In this document: piece by piece, positions 42,864 through 55,997 of the stretch
Layout: each line of letters begins with the position of its first letter
Numbering within the stretch: the stretch's first letter is position 1
From: Aedoeadaptatus coli
GTDB taxonomy: Bacteria > Bacillota > Clostridia > Tissierellales > Peptoniphilaceae
DNA: 64,000 bases
NCBI RefSeq assembly: GCF_900343085.1
Contig: NZ_OPYI01000001.1
Coordinates: 62,001 to 126,000 of the forward strand
Direction: 5' to 3'
The notes under the pieces: model-generated
Databases searched by the model: none
What the model saw: the letters and a program-made list of their open reading frames with translations, nothing else
Told to the model about the DNA's origin: nothing
Program-made: the position numbers and the translations under genes

Positions 42864-45800
42864 ATGCCAAGATATGATATAGTAGATTTAAGCAGAACAA
42901 TCTATCTTGCAAAAGAAGAATTTAAGAAAGATATAAAAAAATATGAGGAATATTTAAAGGTATCAGGCAATAACTATAAGTATCCATATATACATCAAAT
43001 ATCTATATACAATATGGATCCAAAAGCAACAGCCTGTGCAGAATTTGATTATTGGAAAAGTATAGGTAGAAGCGTTAAAAGAGGCGAAAAAGGAATACCA
43101 CTTTTAGATATAGATAGTGGAAGGATAAAATATATCTTCGACATAAGGCAAACAGTAAGTATTAATCATAATATTTCTGAGGTAAAGCTATGGAAATATG
43201 ATAGCAAAAAGCATTTAAACTTACTAGATGAACTGATAGATAAGTTTAAAGAAAAAGATAGTAAGCTTCTATTAAGCCAAGAAGATAAAATTGATGCCTT
43301 AATAGAAAGTAATGTTAGAGGAAAATTCAATAAAATTTTAGAAAGTTTATCTGACGAAAGTTTAAAAAGCATTCAAAAGGTAGACCTTTTTAATTTGTTA
43401 AAAGAATCCGTAAAAATTTCCATAAGCGAGAGAATGGAGGTCTCATATCAGCTAAAAGAAGAAAACTTATCTTTACTGTCTAAAATATCAAGTTCGGACA
43501 TAGACAAAGTATTAAGTATAAGTGCTAATATAAGTAAAAATATCTTACTTGATTTGGGAAGTGAAATAAAAAGATTAGAAATTTTAGAGAAAATTCAAGA
43601 AAGAAAAGATTTGGAGCAGACAAAAGAGCTTAAGGAGCGTTATAATAAATTAAGTTCTGATATAAACGATGAAATAAATTTTAAAGGAGGCTTGGAATAT
43701 GGAAGAGAAAGTAACATTGGCAGGCAAGGAATACCTCATGGAGGAGGGGATTTACACACCAATCGTCAAAGAGAATTCCTTCGAGAGACAGGGAGGGACA
43801 TACAAGATGGAAGAATTGGAGGAAGGCATGGAAGTCCTAATACCCAATATGGCAATTCCCGAGAAAATAGATTTAAAGAAACTCAACAGATGGGGAAGGA
43901 TGAGATTGAACTTTCTCAAGGAGAACAAAGAAGAGGATTATCAGATAATGTATTTGCAAGGAACGTTGATGGATCATCTTCTGTTCAAGGAAAAAGAGAT
44001 AGAGGACTTTATCACGAGGGAAGAAGTCAAAATGATGGAAACTTGGGGGCTGACAGAAGAACTGAAAGAAGAGGATTATCTGAAATATCTGAGATTGAAG
44101 AAGAACATGGATATGACCTTACAAGAAATAGGGGAAAAGGAGATAATTTTAATCTAAAAAATGAGGAATTAGAGTCTACTTCCTTTTTTTCTGCTAAAAA
44201 TCAGGGAGAGCAAATATCCTTCTCAAATCCAATAAGTCAAAGAGAAATAGATACATTTTTAATACATGGAGGAAATCATGAAGATGGAAGACTAGGGGTA
44301 ATAGCAGAATTTTCTAAGGGTAAATCTTTAGAAGAACAGGTGAACTTTTTGAAAGAAATATATAAGGGAGCTAATGGTCTTGAAATTGAAGGAAGAAAGA
44401 TATCTGCATGGTTTGGAAAGGAAGGAGCAATTTTTAAAGATGGAGATGAGGCAAGATATAGAGAAGGGCAAATAGTTTCTTGGAAAGATTTAGCTAATAA
44501 TATTAATAATTTATTAGATAGAGGAGAATTTGCTAGCAATGTTGAGATTGTAGAAAGTGCGACATATGAAAGAGAAAAAATAGCAGAAACATTATTGTAT
44601 TTAAAGAGAGATCTTAGTGATGAAACTAAGGACAGATATCTAGCGAGTCTTAATGATATAAAAGTAAGAGGCTTCCAAGATGAAAAAGAAAACCTCGGGA
44701 AAAAACTTGAAGATAAAAATTTTATAAATAAACTTAGAAAAGAATACGAGGTATTTTTAGAAGAATATAAGATTAATCCTGATATTTTAAGATTTCATCA
44801 TTATAAATTATCTAGAATCTACAATGATATCAATGATCTAGAAATAGAAAGAAAATTATATAGGTCAAATTTAAAGGATATTGCACCTATTCAGAGTTTT
44901 ATAACACAAGATGAAATAGATGAAAGCCTAAAAAGAGGAAGCGGGTTTTCTGATGGAAAGAAAAGAATATATGAATTTTTTACTGAAAAGCATGATTTAA
45001 AAGAACAAGCAGATTTCTTGAAAAATGAATATGGCGTAGGTGGAAGTTCTCATGCACTATCTGCTGCAAGAGAAAGTGGTGAGTGGCACGATGCGAAGGG
45101 AATAAAATATAATAAAGGTAATGCAAAAGAAATACAACTATCATGGTCCAATGTTGCAAGAAAAATTAATGACCTTATTAAAAAGAATAGATATATAGAT
45201 GAAGAGAGTTTTGAAGAAAATAGGGAGAAAAAAACAGATCAGGAAATAAATAAAACAGAAAAAGAAAGCCAGGAGTATATAAATTATCAAGATGATTTAC
45301 CTCCAACTGATAATGATGTATATATAGAAAGAACAAATAATAGTTCTATATATTATTATCAAGGACAGTCTGTAGCAAGTATAGGTGATGATGGAAAACT
45401 TATCATTTATGATGAATTTATACCAAACTTTTTAAAAGAAGAAATATATTCCATAGCCTTTGAAAAACAATTAGATATACCATTAGACCAGTTAGACGAT
45501 GGAATTATTCTTGAGGGAATACATGACACTTTTTATATTAAAGAAAAGGAAAAAATAGAAGGAAGAGAATATTACCTTTTAGAAAGTCAAAGCCAATATG
45601 ATGATATTCCAAATATTATAGTTAATTCTAACAAAGAAGTTATAGATGATGATATAGTAAATGGTTTTGAAGAATTTAAGGAATTTTATACTAATAAAAA
45701 TAAAGAGAATATAGATTTTGATTTAGATAGCCTTAGAAAAGATGATTATTGGATAATTGAGTTTAATGAGGGTTCAAGTCTAATAGAAAAAGATTATGCG

Positions 45801-48800
45801 GGACAAAGGCTGACTAAAGAACTATTAGATAAAATAAGGGAAATAGATGAAAAGATAAGACTTCATAATAAGACCTTAGGAGAAGATGAGTATGGTCAGA
45901 TGACTGATGAGTGGGAAGGGTATTCCAAATTCTATTTTAACCATATAGTAGATGGAAAAATAGTTGATCACTATAAGATAGACATAGGTGATGGAAATGA
46001 GATCAACCAAAGAGACTTTGAATTTCTTTATGAACAAATAGGAAAAAGTCAGATAGAACTTAATCAAACTATAGAAGAAAATAAGATAGATGAAAAAATA
46101 ATTTCAATAAATCAAATTGAAGATAGAATTTTTGATGTATTAGTTAAGGATAAAGTTTTAGAAAATGAAATTATAAAGGCAAGAGAAAACTTAGGAAATA
46201 ATACCTTAGCAAGTTTTAACTCTGTATTTCAAAGAGAATATGCAAAAATCATGAGAGAAGTTGCCAATAAGCAGGGAAATCTTCCGGATGATATGAAGTC
46301 AATAGATAAGGTTAAAGAATTAGCTATTAGAATAGAAAATAGATATAGAGAACATTTAAATAATTCACTTGAAAACAATATAGAAGATGATAAGGAAATC
46401 CTCTCTATAAAAGTGGGAGATATAGTTAAAACAGAGGACAATAAATATTTAAAAATAAAAAATATTTCCAGTGGATATGATAATAACCATAATCAAATAA
46501 CATATTATTCTTATGATGCCTATTTTGATAAGGACTTAAAACTATTCTCACATTCCTTTAAAGGAAGCAATTTAAAAGCTTTAGAAGTATTAAGAAATGA
46601 AGTAGAAGAAAAATTAACAAAAGAGATTGTAGAAGATAAAATAGCGGTAAAAGTAGGATTTTATTATGCCTTAGTAGATAAAGAGAAAACAAAGGATATA
46701 GAACTAGAAGAAACAGGAATTAGAGTTTATCCAAGAAAGGAAAACTCACAAGGAAAGATCTATACTTTATATAAAGGGAAATCTTTTGAAAATAGCAGAA
46801 AAATAGACAGTTTGTTTGATGAAATTACTGTCAAAATGAAAGAAGTAAATCTTACAAACTTAAATGATGTATTAGAATTGGAAAGGGAAGGTTTATTTGA
46901 AATTAATGATGATAAAGTTACAAAATTTGAGGATGGCTATGATATAGACGTTCAAAGCTTTAATCAGCAATTTCCAGATTATTATAATGATATATATGTT
47001 TTTAATAAAAATCTTGAAATCAATGGAGCATATCAAAATTTAGCAGATATAAATGAAGAAAATAAAATTACTTTTAATATAAATTTATCGCAAGAAGAAA
47101 AATCAAAAATTGAAGAAATAAGAGATAAAAAAGAAGTGCTTTCAAAGTTAATAGATAAGGATATCAAAGAAAAAAGAGAATACAATTTTGATCCTCAAAA
47201 TGAAGAATACTTACTACTATCAAAGAAAATAGAAGATGGATTATTAAAAAAACCAGAAAATATTATAGATGGAAAAGAAGGGTATAAGGTAGAGCTAATC
47301 TTAGATGCTAAGGGGAAATCTCTTAAACAAAATTTACGATACAATGGGTATATTTTAAATTCTAATCAAGCTATAAAATATAAAAGTTATAAGGACATAT
47401 TAAGTAACTTACCTTATTTACTTGATGACAAACATAGAGAAGTGATTTTAAATGGATATTTAAATCAGCAAATAGAAAATGATAGAACAAGGCAAGAAGA
47501 AAATCCATTTAAAGAAGGTATGAGTGTTAGATACAAAGGAAAAGAATACACTATAACCGCTATTAACGATACTACAAGTCCTAAAACTATAGAACTAGAA
47601 GATAGCACAGGACTAATGAATGGTTTTATTACCGGAAGTGAAACAATTCTTTTTAATGACTACAAAAATCTTGATTTAGAAGTATATAAATCTAGTGAAA
47701 AAGAAAAACAATCTATTGATAAAGGGGAACTAGCAGAACAAATCAGCTTTGAAGATATTGACAATAATAACGAAGAAGAAGTTAAAAAAGACAAAAAGAC
47801 TGATAGAGAAAATATAGAAGGGGTTTCTGAATTTTCCTTAGAAAACTATAAAATTATTAATGAAGAAGAAAACCTACCACCTTCACAGAGATTAAAAAAC
47901 AACATTGAAGCTATAAATGTCTTAAAGGCTTTAGAAAAAGAAAATAGAAGTGCAAGAAAAGATGAACAGGAAATTTTGGCAAAGTATATCGGCTGGGGAG
48001 GACTTTCTGATGTATTTGATGAAGAAAAGGAAGGTCAATGGCTTGATGCAAGAAACTTTTTAAAAGAAAATTTAACTGGGGAAGAATATAATAGGGCAAG
48101 AGAATCAACCTTAACGGCTTTTTATACGCCGAAAGTAGTTATAGACTCTATCTATGAAAGTCTTTCTAATCTTGGCTTTGAAAAAGGAAATATATTAGAA
48201 CCAAGTGCTGGGACAGGGAGATTTATAGGAAATCTACCTGAAGAAATGAAAGAGTCAAACTTTTATGGAGTTGAATTAGATAGCATTAGTGGACAAATTG
48301 CCAAAGAACTTTACCCTAATGCCAATATACAAATAAAAGGATTTGAAGAAACCAATTTTTCTAACAACCTATTTGATGTGGCCATAGGAAATATTCCTTT
48401 TGGAGAATTTAAAGTAGCAGATCGTGAGTATGAAAGAAATAACTTTCTAATTCACGATTATTTTTTTGCTAAAACTTTAGATAAGGTTAGAGATGGCGGC
48501 ATCATTGCATTTATAACATCTTCAGGAACAATGGATAAAAAAAGTGAAGATGTTAGAAGATATATATCAGAAAGGGCGGAGTTCTTAGGAGCAATACGAC
48601 TACCTAATAGAACATTTAAAGGAGTAGCAGGTACAGAAGTAACTTCAGATATAATCTTTTTAAAAAAGAGAGATAGGCTATTAAAGATAGATGAAGACTG
48701 GGTAAAGCTAGATGAAAACGAAAAAGGACTAATATATAATAAATACTTTGTAGATAATCCTCAGATGGTAATAGGGACTATGGAAGAAATACCGTCAAGA

Positions 48801-51800
48801 TTTGGGACAAGCCTTGCATGTATTGAAAATAAAGATATTTCTTTAGAAGAAGGACTAAAAAAAGCCATTAAAAATATTCAAGGTAGGTATGAAGAAGCTC
48901 AAATAAATGATGATTTAGGAGAAGAAACAATACCGGCTGATGATAGAGTTAAAAACTATTCTTTTGCTTTAGTGGATGATGAAATATATTTTAGAGAAAA
49001 TTCAATTATGCAAAAAATATCCTTAAATGAAAAGGATAAAGATAAGGTAAAAGAATATTTAAGATTAAATGAAAGTCTAAGGAAAGTTATAACCTATCAA
49101 AAAGAAGACTATTCAGATGAAGAGATAAAAAAAGAACAAGAAAATCTAAATAAATTCTACGATGATTTCAGTAGCAAACATGGAAGACTAAATTCAAAAA
49201 CCAATAAAAAGTTATTTAGAGAAGATGCCAATTTTTCTTTAATTTCAACTTTGGAAAAATTAGATAAAGAAGGCAACTTTATAGGAAAATCTGACATCTT
49301 TAACAAGAGAACTATAAAAAAAGCTGTAATAATAGATCATACAGATAGGGCAATAGATGCTCTGGTACTCTCCATTAGTCAAAAAGGTAAAATAAATTTT
49401 GATTATATGGAAGAATTGACAGGAAAAACAAGAGATAAATTAATAGAAGAATTAAAGGGAGAAATATTTTTAAATTTAGATTCCTTTGAACCTAATGATA
49501 TAAATCCATTTAAGTCTGCTAATGAGCTAGGAGATTTTTCAAGACCTTACGTAAGTGCTGATGAATACTTGTCAGGAAATATAAGAGATAAAATTGAAGT
49601 TGTAGACTCTTATATTAAAAACATCGAAAAAGAGTTAGGAAAGGAAGAAAATCTAGAGGATAGTAAACTCTTAAAAAAAGAATTAGAAGAGTTACATTTT
49701 CAAAAAGCAAAGCTAGTGGAAGTAATGCCTAAAGCACTAGATGCAAGTGAGATTACAGTTAGAATGGGTGCAACATGGATACCTGAACAAGATTACAAAA
49801 AATTTATGTTTGATTTGTTGAAAACACCAGTTTCATCAAGGTGGAATATAGATATTAAGTATTCTGACTTTACAGGAGAATATAGAGTTGAAGGAAAAAG
49901 CTCTGATAGGGACAATGACCTTGCTTCTTTTACCTATGGTACAAATAGGGTAAATGCCTACAAGTTGATAGAAGATACTTTAAATTTAAGAGATACTAAG
50001 GTATTTGACCAAGTAGAAGACAGTGATGGAAAGAAAAAATCTGTGCTTAATCAAAAAGAAACAATGCTCGCAAGAAGTAAGCAAGAGATGATAAAAGAAG
50101 AATTTAAAAGCTGGATATTTGATGATGTGGAAAGAAGAAATAGATTAGTAGAAGATTATAACGAAAGATTCAATTCCATAAGACAAAGGGAATATGATGG
50201 ATCTAATCTTACTTTTGAAGGAATGAATCCTGAAATAGAATTAAGAGCACATCAAAAAGATGCCATAGCAAGAGGTTTGTTTGGTGGAAATACTTTACTT
50301 GCCCATGAAGTAGGAGCAGGAAAAACTTTTGAAATGATAGGTATAGCCATGGAGTCAAAAAGACTTGGGATGAGTAATAAGTCAATGTTTGTTGTTCCTA
50401 ACCACATTGTAGAGCAATTTGGAAGAGAATTTAATGAACTTTATCCAGGAGCTAATGTATTATGTGCTACAGAAAAAGACTTCACACCAGATAGACGAAA
50501 AAGATTTTGTAGTCGTATTGCTACAGGAAGTTTTGATGCTGTTATTATAGGGCACAGTCAATTTGAAAAAATTCCTATATCAAAAGAAAGACAAGAATAT
50601 GAATTGCAAGGTCAAATTGATGAAATAATTGACTATATAGATGAATATAAAAGAGAAAGGGATCAAAGATTTACTGTAAAGCAATTAGAAAAAACAAAGA
50701 AAAAATTAGAGACAAAGTTAGAAAAACTAAATGCTGATTATAAGAAAGATGACGTTGTAACCTTTGAGGAACTGGGAGTAGATAAGTTATTTGTAGATGA
50801 AGCCCACGCATACAAAAACCTCTATCTATTTTCTAAAATGAGGAATGTAGCAGGAATTACTTCTACAGATTCACAAAAATCATCAGATATGCTTATGAAA
50901 TGCCGCTATATGGATGAAATAACTAATAATAAAGGATTAGTATTTGCCACAGGTACACCAGTAAGCAACAGTATGGCTGAACTTTATACCATGCAGAGAT
51001 ATTTACAGTATGATGAATTAAAAAAGATGAAATTGCAACATTTCGATTCTTGGGCATCTACTTTTGGAGAAACGATAACGGCAATAGAATTAAATCCTGA
51101 GGGTAATGGTTATAGGAGCAAAACCAGATTTGCAAAATTTTATAATCTTCCTGAACTTATGAATACTGTAAAAGGATTTATGGATATTAAAACAGCTGAT
51201 GTTTTAAATCTTCCTACACCAATTGCCCATTATGAAACTATAAAAACAAAGCCTACTGAAGAACAAAAAGAAATTCTTGAAACTTTTTCCGAGAGAGCAG
51301 ATAAGGTTCGTGATAAGCAGGTAGATTCAAGTGTTGATAATATGCTATTAATAACAAATGATGGGAAGAAGATGGCATTAGATCAAAGATTAATCAATCC
51401 TTTACTTCCTGATGATCCTGATAGTAAGGTGAATACCTGTATAAAAAATGTATTTAGCATTTGGGACAAATATAAAGATAAAAAATCTGCTCAATTAATA
51501 TTTTGTGATATGTCTACACCAAGTAGTGATTTTAATATCTATGATGATATTAAAACAAAACTTATAGATATGGGAGTACCTGAAAATGAAATAGAATTTA
51601 TTCATAAGGCAAAAAACAATATGGAAAAAGACGCTATCTTTGATAAGGTAAGAAAGGGAGAAATAAGAGTCTTACTTGGTTCAACACAGAAAATGGGAGC
51701 AGGTACTAATGCCCAAGACAAACTAATTGCAATTCACGATCTTGATATACCATGGAGACCTGCTGATCTTTCTCAAAGGGCAGGCAGGATTGTGAGGCAG

Positions 51801-53264
51801 GGAAATGAGAATAAGGAAGTCCATATATTTAGATATGTAACAGAAAATACTTTTGATGCCTACCTATTCCAAACCTTAGAGAATAAACAAAAATATATTT
51901 CCCAAATTATGACGTCAAAGACTCCTGTAAGAGTTGCAGAAGATGTAGACGAAGCCACATTAAACTATGCCGAAATCAAAGCTCTTGCAACAGGAAATCC
52001 ATTAATAAAGGAGAAGATGGACCTTGATGTTGAAGTTTCTAAACTTAAAATGCTAGAGTCCAATTTTAAATCAAATCTTTACAAGCTGGAAGATAAAGTA
52101 GTTAAATTTTATCCAAAGGAAATAGAAAGATTAAAAGAAAGGATAGAGAACTTAAAGGAAGATATTAAAAATGTTGAGCCTTATAGAGAAGTAGATAAAA
52201 ATTTAAAAGAAGATAATAAATTTACCTCTCTAATTATTGACGGAAAGAAGTATATAGATAAGAAAATAGCTGGAGAGTTTTTGTTGAACAAAATTAAGGG
52301 AGTTAAAATATATAGGGAAATGGATAAAGATGGAGAAAAAATAGGTGAATATAGAAATTTTGATTTATCCATAAAATATGATTCTTTTTTCAATAAATAT
52401 AACTTTATATTAAAAGATAAGGGAGAATATAGAGGAGAGTTTGGAACAGATGAAATAGGTAATATAACAAGAATGGATAATGTATTGGATAAATTACCAG
52501 AAAGATTAGAAAATACAATTTCAAAACTAAAAGATATAGAAGAGCAATTTCAAACAGCTAAAATTGAAATACAAAAGACATTTCCACAAGCTGAACTTTT
52601 AAAGGATAAGACACTAAGACTTGCAGAAGTAAATAATTTACTAGATATGGGAAAAAGTGAAGATATAAGCCAAGATAATCCATTACTAGAAGAAGTAAAG
52701 GAAGAATTGATAGACTTCCTTAACAGAGAATATGATGAAGAAAACAGGTTAGAGGACTTTGATACTATATTTCCTGACTTAACAGATATAGGAATAGCTT
52801 ATACAACTACACCAGATGAAAAACATGAAATACAAGTAAGTTTAGATTTAATAAATTACAAGATGAACACCTATGTAGATAATAGCCTAATTGACAGCTT
52901 TCAATACACCTATGATCCCTTAGATGCAAGTGATTTAAAAGAGCTAGTACAGATAAAGACATCTATTGGCTTTTGGGATTTTAGTGAGCTTGTATCAGTA
53001 AATGAAGAAAAACTGAGAGAAGTAATGGGACTTGAAATAGATGATGATGGCAACTTCTATGATCCATTATCTAAAGATATGGATTTAGATGGAATAATAG
53101 ATAGAAATGATGCTGACTTTAGAGATAGTAAAGTGCAGGAAATAGGAGATTTTGAAAGGAAAAAACAAAATTCTATTATGGATAAATTAAAGGAATATAA
53201 GGGGAATTTATCAGTAAATAATAATATAAAAGAAATAAATAATAGTGAACCATGTGGCAGATAA
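42864..53264 (+). CDS. LtrC-like giant DNA methylase/SNF2 helicase
   Basis: 3466 residues. An ArdC/LtrC-like N-terminal domain lies at about 1-100. Two related repeats of about 90 residues start near 457 and 680 ([16 protein letters not shown] and [16 protein letters not shown]). A YodL-like region is near 812. The N6-adenine methylase core lies near 1778 (EPSAGTGRF, then NIPFGEF). The SNF2 helicase has HEVGAGKT near 2482, VDEAHAYKN near 2645 and [10 protein letters not shown] near 2970. A DUF4316-like end has [20 protein letters not shown] 42864 fits GAGGAGGGA; ATG 42849 lies within that site. It may protect or unwind incoming single-stranded element DNA. Confidence 0.9.
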   Translation: MPRYDIVDLSRTIYLAKEEFKKDIKKYEEYLKVSGNNYKYPYIHQISIYNMDPKATACAEFDYWKSIGRSVKRGEKGIPLLDIDSGRIKYIFDIRQTVSINHNISEVKLWKYDSKKHLNLLDELIDKFKEKDSKLLLSQEDKIDALIESNVRGKFNKILESLSDESLKSIQKVDLFNLLKESVKISISERMEVSYQLKEENLSLLSKISSSDIDKVLSISANISKNILLDLGSEIKRLEILEKIQERKDLEQTKELKERYNKLSSDINDEINFKGGLEYGRESNIGRQGIPHGGGDLHTNRQREFLRETGRDIQDGRIGGRHGSPNTQYGNSRENRFKETQQMGKDEIELSQGEQRRGLSDNVFARNVDGSSSVQGKRDRGLYHEGRSQNDGNLGADRRTERRGLSEISEIEEEHGYDLTRNRGKGDNFNLKNEELESTSFFSAKNQGEQISFSNPISQREIDTFLIHGGNHEDGRLGVIAEFSKGKSLEEQVNFLKEIYKGANGLEIEGRKISAWFGKEGAIFKDGDEARYREGQIVSWKDLANNINNLLDRGEFASNVEIVESATYEREKIAETLLYLKRDLSDETKDRYLASLNDIKVRGFQDEKENLGKKLEDKNFINKLRKEYEVFLEEYKINPDILRFHHYKLSRIYNDINDLEIERKLYRSNLKDIAPIQSFITQDEIDESLKRGSGFSDGKKRIYEFFTEKHDLKEQADFLKNEYGVGGSSHALSAARESGEWHDAKGIKYNKGNAKEIQLSWSNVARKINDLIKKNRYIDEESFEENREKKTDQEINKTEKESQEYINYQDDLPPTDNDVYIERTNNSSIYYYQGQSVASIGDDGKLIIYDEFIPNFLKEEIYSIAFEKQLDIPLDQLDDGIILEGIHDTFYIKEKEKIEGREYYLLESQSQYDDIPNIIVNSNKEVIDDDIVNGFEEFKEFYTNKNKENIDFDLDSLRKDDYWIIEFNEGSSLIEKDYAGQRLTKELLDKIREIDEKIRLHNKTLGEDEYGQMTDEWEGYSKFYFNHIVDGKIVDHYKIDIGDGNEINQRDFEFLYEQIGKSQIELNQTIEENKIDEKIISINQIEDRIFDVLVKDKVLENEIIKARENLGNNTLASFNSVFQREYAKIMREVANKQGNLPDDMKSIDKVKELAIRIENRYREHLNNSLENNIEDDKEILSIKVGDIVKTEDNKYLKIKNISSGYDNNHNQITYYSYDAYFDKDLKLFSHSFKGSNLKALEVLRNEVEEKLTKEIVEDKIAVKVGFYYALVDKEKTKDIELEETGIRVYPRKENSQGKIYTLYKGKSFENSRKIDSLFDEITVKMKEVNLTNLNDVLELEREGLFEINDDKVTKFEDGYDIDVQSFNQQFPDYYNDIYVFNKNLEINGAYQNLADINEENKITFNINLSQEEKSKIEEIRDKKEVLSKLIDKDIKEKREYNFDPQNEEYLLLSKKIEDGLLKKPENIIDGKEGYKVELILDAKGKSLKQNLRYNGYILNSNQAIKYKSYKDILSNLPYLLDDKHREVILNGYLNQQIENDRTRQEENPFKEGMSVRYKGKEYTITAINDTTSPKTIELEDSTGLMNGFITGSETILFNDYKNLDLEVYKSSEKEKQSIDKGELAEQISFEDIDNNNEEEVKKDKKTDRENIEGVSEFSLENYKIINEEENLPPSQRLKNNIEAINVLKALEKENRSARKDEQEILAKYIGWGGLSDVFDEEKEGQWLDARNFLKENLTGEEYNRARESTLTAFYTPKVVIDSIYESLSNLGFEKGNILEPSAGTGRFIGNLPEEMKESNFYGVELDSISGQIAKELYPNANIQIKGFEETNFSNNLFDVAIGNIPFGEFKVADREYERNNFLIHDYFFAKTLDKVRDGGIIAFITSSGTMDKKSEDVRRYISERAEFLGAIRLPNRTFKGVAGTEVTSDIIFLKKRDRLLKIDEDWVKLDENEKGLIYNKYFVDNPQMVIGTMEEIPSRFGTSLACIENKDISLEEGLKKAIKNIQGRYEEAQINDDLGEETIPADDRVKNYSFALVDDEIYFRENSIMQKISLNEKDKDKVKEYLRLNESLRKVITYQKEDYSDEEIKKEQENLNKFYDDFSSKHGRLNSKTNKKLFREDANFSLISTLEKLDKEGNFIGKSDIFNKRTIKKAVIIDHTDRAIDALVLSISQKGKINFDYMEELTGKTRDKLIEELKGEIFLNLDSFEPNDINPFKSANELGDFSRPYVSADEYLSGNIRDKIEVVDSYIKNIEKELGKEENLEDSKLLKKELEELHFQKAKLVEVMPKALDASEITVRMGATWIPEQDYKKFMFDLLKTPVSSRWNIDIKYSDFTGEYRVEGKSSDRDNDLASFTYGTNRVNAYKLIEDTLNLRDTKVFDQVEDSDGKKKSVLNQKETMLARSKQEMIKEEFKSWIFDDVERRNRLVEDYNERFNSIRQREYDGSNLTFEGMNPEIELRAHQKDAIARGLFGGNTLLAHEVGAGKTFEMIGIAMESKRLGMSNKSMFVVPNHIVEQFGREFNELYPGANVLCATEKDFTPDRRKRFCSRIATGSFDAVIIGHSQFEKIPISKERQEYELQGQIDEIIDYIDEYKRERDQRFTVKQLEKTKKKLETKLEKLNADYKKDDVVTFEELGVDKLFVDEAHAYKNLYLFSKMRNVAGITSTDSQKSSDMLMKCRYMDEITNNKGLVFATGTPVSNSMAELYTMQRYLQYDELKKMKLQHFDSWASTFGETITAIELNPEGNGYRSKTRFAKFYNLPELMNTVKGFMDIKTADVLNLPTPIAHYETIKTKPTEEQKEILETFSERADKVRDKQVDSSVDNMLLITNDGKKMALDQRLINPLLPDDPDSKVNTCIKNVFSIWDKYKDKKSAQLIFCDMSTPSSDFNIYDDIKTKLIDMGVPENEIEFIHKAKNNMEKDAIFDKVRKGEIRVLLGSTQKMGAGTNAQDKLIAIHDLDIPWRPADLSQRAGRIVRQGNENKEVHIFRYVTENTFDAYLFQTLENKQKYISQIMTSKTPVRVAEDVDEATLNYAEIKALATGNPLIKEKMDLDVEVSKLKMLESNFKSNLYKLEDKVVKFYPKEIERLKERIENLKEDIKNVEPYREVDKNLKEDNKFTSLIIDGKKYIDKKIAGEFLLNKIKGVKIYREMDKDGEKIGEYRNFDLSIKYDSFFNKYNFILKDKGEYRGEFGTDEIGNITRMDNVLDKLPERLENTISKLKDIEEQFQTAKIEIQKTFPQAELLKDKTLRLAEVNNLLDMGKSEDISQDNPLLEEVKEELIDFLNREYDEENRLEDFDTIFPDLTDIGIAYTTTPDEKHEIQVSLDLINYKMNTYVDNSLIDSFQYTYDPLDASDLKELVQIKTSIGFWDFSELVSVNEEKLREVMGLEIDDDGNFYDPLSKDMDLDGIIDRNDADFRDSKVQEIGDFERKKQNSIMDKLKEYKGNLSVNNNIKEINNSEPCGR
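43699..44157 (+). CDS. TnpV-like protein encoded inside the LtrC-like gene in another frame
   Basis: 152-codon ORF in a different frame, nested in codons about 279-431 of the giant gene. AAAGGAGG (43683-43690) sits eight bases before ATG 43699. The sequence resembles Tnp[12 protein letters not shown], then [58 protein letters not shown]. Local GC is clearly higher than around it, and the overlapped giant protein is Gly/Arg/Glu-rich and low complexity there, as expected when the other frame is constrained. TnpV accompanies Tn4451-type elements; its function is unknown. Expression is inferred, not shown. Confidence 0.65.
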   Translation: MEEKVTLAGKEYLMEEGIYTPIVKENSFERQGGTYKMEELEEGMEVLIPNMAIPEKIDLKKLNRWGRMRLNFLKENKEEDYQIMYLQGTLMDHLLFKEKEIEDFITREEVKMMETWGLTEELKEEDYLKYLRLKKNMDMTLQEIGEKEIILI

Positions 53265-53297
53265 AACTTTTAATGAGATTATTAGAGGACAAAGAAT

Positions 53298-54440
53298 ATG
53301 GAATTTGATAGAGATAGATTTAATGAATTTATTCGAGAAAATTTTTCTTTTGATGGTGCTACTCAGAGAATAATTAACAATATAGTTGAATATGGAATTA
53401 AAAATTTTGCCGATTCAGAAGATAAATTAGTTGAATTTATTCAGACTACAATTGATGATCCAACAGTTGAAGAAATAAAACATTTTATTATTAGTGATGG
53501 AAAGGAAGAAGAAATAAAAGATTTAACAGATAAGAAAGATAAAAATAGAAATGGAGGAATAAAAATGAATATAAAAAAGGGAAATGTAATTGAAACTGAA
53601 TTTGGAGACACTATGGTGTTGGATGTGAAAGATAATCAAGCTACCTTATTTGACGGGAAGCAATTTATTTTAGCCACAGGAGTAGAGTTTAACAAAGAAA
53701 GTGGAAAGTATGAATGGGATTCTGTTAGATACGCAAGTGATATAAAAACAATAGCAAATATGGAAAATACAAATTTTGAAAGCATGAAAAATACAATAGA
53801 TTTTTTAGCAGAATATAATCATAAAGAATTTGTAAAAGGTATTATATCTCTTGAAACAGGAGTAGAAAATGAAAATGTTCTTAATAATGCCTATGATAAT
53901 TATATGAACGATTCAGTTATGGGTCTTATTGATGAAAAGTTTATTGAATATATAGACGAAGAAGAGTTAAAAGAAAATTTAGAAGTTAATCAAGAACAAG
54001 GAGATAAAGAGATGAAAGATATAGATAATAAAGAAAAGGATACATTAAATATAGATGGAAATATAGCAACTGATATAGAAATTAAAGATTTAAAATCAAA
54101 AGATGGGAGGGACTTTAAAGTAGCCTCCTTTTCTATTGCTGAAAATGACAAGGAAGGAAATGCAAAATTCATCAGCTGCTACGCCTATAATGACAAAATC
54201 AATCAAGTAAAAAATTTGAAAAAAGGAGATTTTGTACACCTATTTGGCAAAGAAAAGAAAAGTATAGGAAAGGATAATAAGGAATACACAAATTTAAAAG
54301 TATACTCTGCAAAGTTATTAAAAGCTAAAGAGCATACTAAAGCAAAAGCATCAACAATAGGGAAATTAAAGGAATTTAAGACTAAAGGGGATATGAAAGT
54401 GGATGAAAAGAAGAAAAAGGATAATAGCATAGAAAGATAA
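53298..54440 (+). CDS. Conjugation-element protein with C-terminal SSB-like domain
   Basis: 380 residues. An N-terminal helical part (FIRENFSFDGATQRIINNIVEYG), a middle beta-rich part (KGNVIETEFGDTMVLDVKDNQATLFDGKQFILATGVEF), and a C-terminal OB-like domain at about 245-345 (LNIDGNIATDIEIKDLKSKDG, FISCYAYNDKINQV, KGDFVHLFGKEKK). The last resembles the product at 27753-28076. The tail is basic. ATG 53298 has a weak AGAGGA site. It is the last plus-strand conjugation gene and ends at a terminator. Confidence 0.65.
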   Translation: MEFDRDRFNEFIRENFSFDGATQRIINNIVEYGIKNFADSEDKLVEFIQTTIDDPTVEEIKHFIISDGKEEEIKDLTDKKDKNRNGGIKMNIKKGNVIETEFGDTMVLDVKDNQATLFDGKQFILATGVEFNKESGKYEWDSVRYASDIKTIANMENTNFESMKNTIDFLAEYNHKEFVKGIISLETGVENENVLNNAYDNYMNDSVMGLIDEKFIEYIDEEELKENLEVNQEQGDKEMKDIDNKEKDTLNIDGNIATDIEIKDLKSKDGRDFKVASFSIAENDKEGNAKFISCYAYNDKINQVKNLKKGDFVHLFGKEKKSIGKDNKEYTNLKVYSAKLLKAKEHTKAKASTIGKLKEFKTKGDMKVDEKKKKDNSIER

Positions 54441-54448
54441 AAGATTAT

Positions 54449-54484
54449 AGGGGGCAGGTTTTAGTCTGCCTCCTGTATTTTTTT
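54449..54484. terminator. Terminator at the end of the conjugation operon
   Basis: AGGGGGCAG (54449-54457) pairs with CTGCCTCCT (54466-54474), one G-T pair, then T to 54484. It separates convergent transcription units. Confidence 0.85.
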
Positions 54485-54543
54485 ATTGGTTGTCTTTATG
54501 GGAAAATGATGGGTTATTGAAAAAATATCAGCCACATCCTATC

Positions 54544-54619
54544 AGGAGAGCTGATACACAAAATTTTATACAGTCTCCCCTAAACAAAACTTTCCACACT
54601 ACCGGAGAAGCTGATACAC
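54544..54619. repeat. Direct repeat pair beside the relaxase gene
   Basis: GGAGAGCTGATACAC (54545-54559) and GGAGAAGCTGATACAC (54604-54619) recur about 59 bases apart in the gap beyond the relaxase stop. Function unknown; possibly protein-binding sites or debris. Confidence 0.5.
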
Positions 54620-54626
54620 CAGATCC

Positions 54627-55997
54627 TTACTTATACAATTCATTATAAATATACTTATCAGTATTCTTTCTTAATTGGGTCAATTCATTTATCAATATAT
54701 TCTCGTTGGTGTAGTCATCCATAAGAATATCTTTTTTATTTTTGTATTCATCATATAATTTTGACAAGTCTTTTATACTTAGATTTTTATATTGACACTT
54801 TTCTAAAGTATTTATTGCTTTTTCATATGCGATAATTTGAGGCTTATATTCACTATAAAAATCTTTATCATTTGGGTTTTCTTTATAGGCTTTATATATA
54901 ACTTTATTTATTTTTATAGTGTTAATGTATTCAATAGCTGCGTAAATTTCGCTCATAACTTTTTCAACATCTTTAATCTTATTTAGGATTTCTTGCCTAT
55001 TAACAGCTTCTTCTTGGAGTTTATTTTCCAAATCCATACTAGATGATAGACCGTATTTTCTAAGCTGATTTAAGGTCTTCGCCATAGTATTCATATTATG
55101 TTTTCTAGCCCATATTTCATAACCTTTAGAAGATTTAACCTTTTCATTGTTTTCTATGTCTATTATATTATCAAATTTCTTGTAAGATTTTTTAGCATAA
55201 TGTACTTCACTATTTTTGTAATTTTCATTTACCTTATTTTCAATTCTTTCTTTTATTTTCTCTTTTGTATAATCTTTTCCAAGAGTAGTTTCCCTCGCAC
55301 GAATGAATCGCCCTTTTTCTCCTTGTTTTTTATGTCTGAAAGAAAGATATTTTCCAAGTTTAATTTCATAGCCATATTCTTCCATAAGCTTTAAGAAATT
55401 CTCATAGCTATTTGCTTTATTAATAGTATGATCAATAGCGATTTGAAGTTTATGTTTCCAAGATTTTCCTTTCTTAAATTCAATATATTCTTTGTAGGAT
55501 TTACCATTGGTTTTATACTTTTCCTTAAATTTTACATAATATTCATCTATAACAGAGAGCTGATACTTTTTACATAAATCATCACTATGATTTCTAATTT
55601 GGTGGTAAGTTTTTTTGTTACTTTGATATGCTTTACCAGTTTCAAAAGAAACATTATTAAATAGTATATGATTGTGAATATGTCCCTTATCTATATGGGT
55701 AGTAAGAACATATTCATACTTTCCTTTTAAGATTTTATCGCATAGTTCTATACCTATTTGATGAGCCTCTTCAGCAGTAGTTTCTCCAGGAAAAAAAGAT
55801 TGAATTAAATGTCTTGCTAAAACTTTTGCTTTAGAATTACATTCTATTTTTGTTTGTTCAAATTCTAAATGAGCAGTTATAGGGTTACAGTTTAGGGAGG
55901 AAATTAGAATTTTTTCATCTGTTTTATCACTATTCATAATGTAATCAAGTGCTACTTTTAAAGTGGATTTTATAGGATGAATTTTAGTAATTGCCAT
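54627..55997 (-). CDS. Relaxase/mobilisation nuclease (MobP-type)
   Basis: 456-residue relaxase that nicks the transfer origin and stays bound to the transferred strand. Motif III HIDKGHIHNH lies at residues 101-110 and is followed by ILFNNVSFETGKAY, the three-His metal site of the Relaxase family. The N-terminus MAITKIHPIKSTLKVALDYIMN holds the likely catalytic Tyr. The C-terminal half is helical. It runs opposite to the conjugation operon and overlaps the mobC-like gene by one base, as in Tn1549. Confidence 0.92.
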   Translation of the reverse strand: MAITKIHPIKSTLKVALDYIMNSDKTDEKILISSLNCNPITAHLEFEQTKIECNSKAKVLARHLIQSFFPGETTAEEAHQIGIELCDKILKGKYEYVLTTHIDKGHIHNHILFNNVSFETGKAYQSNKKTYHQIRNHSDDLCKKYQLSVIDEYYVKFKEKYKTNGKSYKEYIEFKKGKSWKHKLQIAIDHTINKANSYENFLKLMEEYGYEIKLGKYLSFRHKKQGEKGRFIRARETTLGKDYTKEKIKERIENKVNENYKNSEVHYAKKSYKKFDNIIDIENNEKVKSSKGYEIWARKHNMNTMAKTLNQLRKYGLSSSMDLENKLQEEAVNRQEILNKIKDVEKVMSEIYAAIEYINTIKINKVIYKAYKENPNDKDFYSEYKPQIIAYEKAINTLEKCQYKNLSIKDLSKLYDEYKNKKDILMDDYTNENILINELTQLRKNTDKYIYNELYK

